This document shows positions 59,019 through 64,000 of a stretch of DNA of 64,000 bases, one piece after another (within the stretch, counting starts at the first letter, position 1; the number at the start of each line of letters is the position of its first letter). The translations under genes and the position numbers were made by a program. Where the stretch lies: contig CM048848.1 of the NCBI GenBank assembly GCA_026545225.1, positions 12,876,853-12,940,852 of the forward strand. Reading direction: 5' to 3'. This DNA is from Cornus controversa. Its lineage: Eukaryota > Streptophyta > Magnoliopsida > Cornales > Cornaceae. The notes beneath the pieces are model-generated. The model was not told the DNA's origin. It ran no database searches and saw only the letters and a list, made by a program, of their open reading frames with translations.

Positions 59019-60327
59019 ATGGCGGACTACATTGAGTGCCAAAACATTGCTTCTACGATGACCGCCCAAGATGTGGAGGAGCTGTCCATTCGATACTTGT
59101 TTCCTAACAGGGTTGGAATCCGAGCCCCTTCCCCAGCGAAAAGGGTCTACTCTATTTATCCTAGGGAGACCTGTTTTTATGATGACGTTATTGCTTGTGG
59201 ACTCCGGTTCCCCGTTCTGGCATTTGTGCAGGAACTTCTTCATACGGCGGACCTATGCCCTTCTTAACTGATGCCAATTTCTTGGCGTATTATTATGGCT
59301 TCCCTTGTTTTGTAGAAGTCTTGCGAGCTTGATCCCTCATTGTCGATAAGCGGATTTATTTCTTGCTATGGGTTTTTCAAAACCAATAACTAACGTCATG
59401 TCCACACTCGATCAGGCAGAGCCCATCCGAGCAGAGGATTTGTTGTTGTTGACCACAACAACCGCCTTAAGTCATGGAAACCCCGCTTCTTTTTCATTTC
59501 TAGATACTGGGAGGCCACCCCCTACATTCCCCGTTCATGGACTCTTGGGAATGCTTCTGGTAAGCCTGTTTTCTTTTTCTCTTTCCTTTTTTCTCTTTTT
59601 TTTATACATAACCGCTTTTACACTTTTATAGCTTGGAATGGCATACCGCTTGTTGGTGAGGCGGAGGCTCCCAGGTGTTCTTCTCGTCTAATGGCAGCGG
59701 TGGGTCGATGCTGAATGACCCAGTTTTCATTGTTCACCAAACAACTGAGTGTGTTATTCCAAGTGATCTTGAACAGGTGGATAAGCTTGGGGTTCGCGCT
59801 TCCACTTGACACCTCCTAGCCAAAATGGCCAAGGTTCAAATATTTTCTTACTTTGCTTTGTCGATCTCATCTTTTATGTGCTTATGCATATTTTAATGTT
59901 GTTCAACAGTGTGTGACATTCACCCACTCTGTTTCTAACTGCTATCTGTGGATGGCGAATGAACTTGAGAAGCAGGAGGTTTCCTTTGTTGAGCGCGCTT
60001 CTTTCGACACTCAGCATTCCACACTGAACTCGGAGATAGAGTCTCTTCACGCCTCCCATGCCTCTCAAGCTAGGGAGATTGACATTCTTAATTCACATAT
60101 CCGCCATAATCAAGAGGAGATGACGCGTTGGAATGCCGACTTATCGAGGGTCGAAGCAGCAACTGTCAAAAAATTTAAGGACTCGTCTGATTTTGACAAG
60201 ATGTGTGACGAGTCTTATATTGAGGGTTTCAAGTATTTCTGTACTACAGCTCAAGGCAAGTGACCGGAGACAGATTTCTCTCGCTTGCAGCTAAAGGGGG
60301 ATGATGATGAGGAGTCTGATTCTTGAT
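59019..60327 (+). pseudogene. Element 5 antisense-strand ORF with coiled-coil C-terminus, broken
   Basis: An ATG at 59019 opens MADYIECQNIASTMTAQDVEE. A hydrophobic segment then reads VIACGLRFPVLAFVQELLH and MPISWRIIMASLVL, which matches the layout of gypsy-type putative transposase family proteins. Stops at 59265 and near 59315 interrupt it. A probable intron starts at GTAAGCC near 59560. The C-terminal part (from 59906) is a heptad-rich coiled coil (YLWMANELEKQEVSF, IESLHASHASQAREI) ending in an acidic DDDEESDS tail near 60300-60325. It is the counterpart of the Element 4 ORF. No catalytic motif is visible and its role is unknown. Confidence 0.68.
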
Positions 60328-60510
60328 GCCCTTTTTCTTTTTCTTTTTTTTATTGTAGTAATTTCCTTTCATAATGTACTGCTTATGGTTTGGGGTGAAG
60401 ATTGTAACATGTGAAAAAAACATAGTTGAGATTCAGAAAAAAAAAAGTGAGAAGAAATATGAAGCAACAGCGGAGATGAGATGGAAGAAAATGAGTGAAG
60501 GGAGAAAACT

Positions 60511-61060
60511 TAGAATTAATTCATCACGTCTTTTTCATTAAAGGCCATATTTAGAGGTGTGCCCCTATAGGGTGGTTTATACAATGTTCTCGGAATTAAT
60601 TCATCCCGCCTTTTTCATTAAAGACCATCTTTAGAGGTGTGCCCCCGTAGGGTGGTTTATACAATGTTCTCGGAATTAATTCATCCCGCCTTTTTCATTA
60701 AAAACCCTCTTTAGAGGTGTGCCCCCGTAGGGTTATTTATACAATATTCTCGAAATTAATTCATCCTACCTTTTTCATTAAAGGCCCTCTTTAGAGGTGT
60801 GCCCCCGTAGGGTTATTTATACAATGTTCTCAGAATTAATTTATCCTGCCTTTTTCATTAATGGCCCTCTTTAGAGGTGTGCCCTCGTAAGGTTATTTAT
60901 ATAATATTCTCAAAATTAATTCATTCTGCCTTTTTCATCAAAGACCCTCCTTAGTGGTGTGCCCCGTAAGGTTATTTATACAATGTTCTCATAATTAATT
61001 CATCCCGCCTTTTTCATCAAAGGCCCTCCTTAGAGGTGTGTCCTCGTAAGGTTATTTATT
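60511..61060 (+). repeat. Tandem array, seven copies of an 80-bp unit
   Basis: Units begin near 60511, 60591, 60671, 60751, 60831, 60911 and 60990 at a GAATTAATTCAT-type motif, and each contains TTTTTCATTAA and AGAGGTGTGCCC. The period is exactly 80 in the first six. Neighbouring units are most alike in the left half. The array lies between the 3' end of pol and the antisense ORF. Confidence 0.95.
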
Positions 61061-61267
61061 GACCCTTTTTAGTTTCTAACTATGATAACGCATTTTAAAA
61101 TGAAAAGCGCTTTTATTAACATTCTGATAATAACCGAATTTACTTCGAGAAGAAAAATAAACTGAAAATTGGAGCCTTACTCTAAGGCTTGACAACGAAA
61201 CCAAACTATAAATGAAATTGCCAAAAGTGACTGCAAACTAGAAAGAGAAAAGAAGCAAGAAAAAACT

Positions 61268-62330
61268 TTATTGATAGTATTTCCTTATATGCTCAGCATT
61301 CCAAGGATGGGCCAACTGCCTTCCTCTAGGGTTTCCAACCAATATGTGCATGTCGTTGAGTCCTGACTACCCTGTAAGGGCCCTCCCAGTTAAGAGCCAG
61401 TTTTCCCGTGCGTGGAGGTTTGGTGGCCTAAGTGACCTCACAAAGGACTAGGTCGCTGGGTTGAAAACTTCTCTGCTTGACCCTAGCGTTGTAGTACCGG
61501 GACATAACCTGCTGATATGCTGCCACCCATACTCTCGCCTGCTCTATTTTTTCTTCAATGAAATCGACACTAGCCCTCAATTTCCTTTCATTATAACAGG
61601 GGTCATAGTGTTTAGTTCGATGATTTGCTACCTGTCCCATTTCAACTTAGAGGACTGTTTCACTTCCGAAAGCCAAAAAATATGGTGTTTCCCCCGTGGG
61701 GACTTTGGCAGTGGTCTTGTAAGCTCATAGGACACTTGGTAGTAGTTCTGGCCATACGCCTTTGGATTGTTCCAAGCATGTCTTGATCATTTGGAGTATC
61801 GTTCTGTTAGCCACTTCAGCCTGCCCATTAGCCTGTGGGTGACCCGGTGAGGAGTAGTAGTTACTTATGCCATGTTCGACACAAAAGTTCTAGAAACGTT
61901 GACTTTCAAACTACTTTCCATTATCAGTGATAATAACCCTCGGGATGTCGAACCTGCATATGATTGACTTTCATACGAAATTGGTGACATTTTTTCCCCA
62001 ATCATGGCCAAGGGCTCTACTTCCACCCATTTGGTGAAGTAGTCAATTGCTATAATTGTGAACTTTGTCTGCCCCTTTCCCACAGGTAAAAGGCTAATCA
62101 AGTCCATCCCCCACTAGGTGAATGGCCATGGGGCAACTATCGGAGTCAATTCCTCTGGGGGCTGCTTCAAGACGCTGGCAAAACGTTGGCACTTTTCACA
62201 CTTTCTGACAAAGTCCAATGTATTCGGCTGCATAGTGGGCTAAGTATCCCTACCTGATGGCCTTATGAGCCAAGGATCTGCCCCATGCATGATTACCACA
62301 CCCCCCTCCATGGATTTCCTTCATGAGATG
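61268..62330 (-). pseudogene. Element 5 integrase, degraded
   Basis: Read leftwards, the zinc-binding region (HLMKEIH...GNHAWGRSLAHKAIR...CQ) lies near 62325-62175. The first catalytic aspartate lies near 62107 and the second in VIITDNGK near 61935. The glutamate lies in NGQAEVANRTI near 61830-61800. The C-terminal part ends LAHPWNAEHIRKYYQ with a stop at 61268, the usual end of Tat-type integrase. Many in-frame stops. Confidence 0.85.
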
Positions 62331-62379
62331 TTGAGCCTCTTCTATCGACACATATCGTAGGTATGGCAAAGAAACTCCT

Positions 62380-63530
62380 CGTTTATAGAGGATTCCATTG
62401 ATCAAGGTATATCTGGACGCCCTGATCCTTATTCTGCATACCTCTGCCTTGTCCAGTGGCAGTTCATCGTCCTTAATGTACTTGACAATCGGATCTGCCT
62501 ATTCCATGCCTTGGGTGACTTGGTTCACCCTACACGGCACTTCTTCTGTTATCCTTGAGCTATCCATGCATTCCACAAGCACTGCCCCATCAGCGGCTTC
62601 CTGCGTTGTCGTCAATCAAGTAAAAATATCGCCATTAGAATTCTCACTGTGGATGACCCACGTGATGGAAAAATTTTAAAAGTGAACGGCCAGCTCTTGC
62701 ACATTTTGCAAGTAGGACTTCATCTTTTCTCATTTTGCTTTATATTCTGTGCGGACTTGCCGGGAAACTAGTTGCGAGTCAGTGTAGGCTTTTAGTTACT
62801 GTACTTTAAGGACTCCAGCTATTTTCAACCCTGCAATCAAGGTTTCATACTCAGCCTCGTTGTTTGTTGCCTTCAACTTAAACTACAAGGCATATTTGAA
62901 CGTTTCCCCCTCTAGGGATATGATCAGTATCCCTGCGCCACTAGCTTGTTCATTCGATGATCCATCCACAAATAATTCCTATGTGCAGTCTGGGTCCATC
63001 AGGTCCTCTTTTTTCTGTTGGACTGGGTTTTCCTCCTTTTCTCTTCGAACTTCCCTCTTCTAGGGGATAGGTGAATTCAGCTATGAAGTCTGTCAGTACT
63101 TAGCCCTTTATCGCCGTCCTCGGGTTGTACTAGATGTCAAATTTCTCCAGCTCTATGGACCATTCCACATGCCGTCCAGAGGTTTCGGGCTTGAGGAGGA
63201 CTTGCCAGAGTGGTTGATCAGTAAGTACCACTATTATATGTGCTTGGAAGTATGGCCTCAGTTTCATGACTAGGGAAAATGCTAGCTTCTCTATCGAGGG
63301 ATATCTTTCTTCCGCCCCTCAAAGCACTCTGCTGGCGTAGTAAACTGGCATTTGCACCCCTTCTTCTTCCCGCACTAATTCAGAGCTGACTGACGCGAGG
63401 GAAACAGGCAAGTATAAGTACAATTCCTCCCCTGCTTTGGCACAAGATAAAAGTAAGGGTGAACTGAGATATTATTTGAGCTCAATCAAGGCTTGTTCGC
63501 ACTCTTGTGTCCACTCAAAGGCCTACTTGA
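62380..63530 (-). pseudogene. Element 5 two RNase H domains, degraded
   Basis: The first RNase H lies at about 63430-63130 (MPVYYASRVL, RYPSIEKLAFSLV, VLTDQPLWQVL, VLTDFIAEF). After a short basic linker a second, archaeal-type RNase H lies at about 62985-62560 (LYADGSSNEQASGAGI, NNEAEYETLIAGL, YTDSQLV). Having both is diagnostic for the Tat lineage. Stops are frequent. Confidence 0.82.
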
Positions 63531-63999
63531 GGACCTAAAAAAATGGGAGACACTTGTCTATGTCGCGGGAGATCAGTCTGCTCAATGCTGCCACCTTTCC
63601 TATTAACTTCTGGACTTTTTGAACCATTCTGGGTGGTTTTGTATCCAGGATGGCCCGTACCTTCTGGGGGTTAACTTCAATTCCCCTTTTGCTGACTAAG
63701 TAGTCCAAGAAATTTTCGGATACAACTCCAAAAGTGCACTTGCTGGGGTTGAACTTTATTTTGTACCTTCGAAGGATATCAAAGGCTTCATACAAATCAT
63801 TCAAATGGCTTGTGGCTCTTTGGTTTTTGACGAACATGTCATCGACGTACACCTCTATATTTTTACTGATTTGCTCTGAAAACATTCCATTCACCAACCT
63901 CTGATAGGTCACGCCAGCATTCTTCAAGCCGAATGACATCATTGTGTAGCAGTACAACCTCCTTTCTGTTATGAATAACGTTTTTTCTTGGTTCAATGG
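63531..63999 (-). pseudogene. pol: Element 5 reverse transcriptase, C-terminal part
   Basis: The segment is open for 153 codons from the window edge. It contains MMSFGLKNAGVTYQRLVN, the catalytic box VYVDDM and FLDYLVSKRGIEVNP (LGY is the family norm), ending in the thumb and connection. It is partial because the rest of RT lies beyond base 64000. Confidence 0.9.
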
Positions 64000-64000
64000 C

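Larger units (their letters stand above)
57633..64000 (-). mobile_element. Element 5: Tat-like Ty3/gypsy element, 3' two-thirds
   Basis: On the minus strand the visible order is RT (from the right edge), RNase H, a second RNase H, integrase, 80-bp tandem array, a plus-strand ORF, a purine-rich tract and a short LTR. Two RNase H domains, an antisense 3' ORF and tandem repeats in the 3' region are established features of the Tat/Ogre lineage. Many stops interrupt pol, so the copy is inactive. The 5' part is beyond the window. Confidence 0.82.

Noticed and set aside
1..64000. CRISPR-like arrays, rRNA, tRNA, organellar or viral (pararetrovirus) insertions
   Set aside because: The direct repeats found are continuous tandem arrays without unique spacers. 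No tRNA cloverleaf, rRNA or movement-protein signature was seen. All RT matches fit LTR or LINE elements.

Overview
This window is repeat-dense nuclear DNA from a flowering plant. The evidence is plant-type Ty3 (gypsy) retrotransposons primed by tRNA-Asp or tRNA-Met, L1-type LINE 3' ends, a TRIM element, AT-rich intergenic DNA with TA and CT microsatellites, and a nuclear gene for the plant mitochondrial complex I subunit NDUFB7 (B18). I cannot name the species. No rRNA, tRNA, CRISPR or bacterial-type operon is visible.

Positions 1-37995 are a nested stack of LTR retrotransposons. Element 1 (1-10376, + strand, Athila-like) has gag, protease, reverse transcriptase and RNase H plus an env-position ORF, but has lost its integrase core. 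It sits inside the env-like region of Element 2 (10377-33697, - strand, Athila-like). Element 2 is old and broken but keeps every pol domain, including integrase. Element 2 is also interrupted by a solo LTR (10873-13591, TSD TTAAG) and by Element 3 (18029-29962, - strand, TSD AGGGC). Element 3 is a non-autonomous relative carrying only gag and protease. A second solo LTR of the same broad family (26000-29419, TSD GATAA) sits inside one LTR of Element 3. Element 2 in turn cut into Element 4, a Tat-like element of which a tandem-repeat array, an antisense-strand ORF and a short LTR survive (33698-37995).

Positions 38000-50200 are the gene-bearing part. They hold a foldback MITE, NDUFB7 (38841-39143), four truncated LINE 3' ends (41190-45530), a second foldback repeat, and the last two exons of a small unrecognised protein gene (46097-46306 and 50103-50195). 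A Copia-type solo LTR lies in that gene's intron. Positions 50200-57630 are AT-rich intergenic DNA with microsatellites and one striking 76-bp palindrome (54829-54904).

Positions 57633-64000 hold Element 5, a Tat-like element in minus orientation. It has a short LTR containing a complete 557-bp TRIM with TSD TCACA, an antisense-strand ORF with its own TATA box, a 7 x 80-bp tandem array, and a minus-strand pol with two RNase H domains running off the right edge.

Functionally, Elements 1 and 3 share an identical 56-nt block (hairpin plus polypurine tract) in their 3' untranslated regions and share LTR start sequence and PBS type, yet each lacks different enzymes. The window therefore reads as a guild of related Athila-like elements that would have to complement each other in trans.
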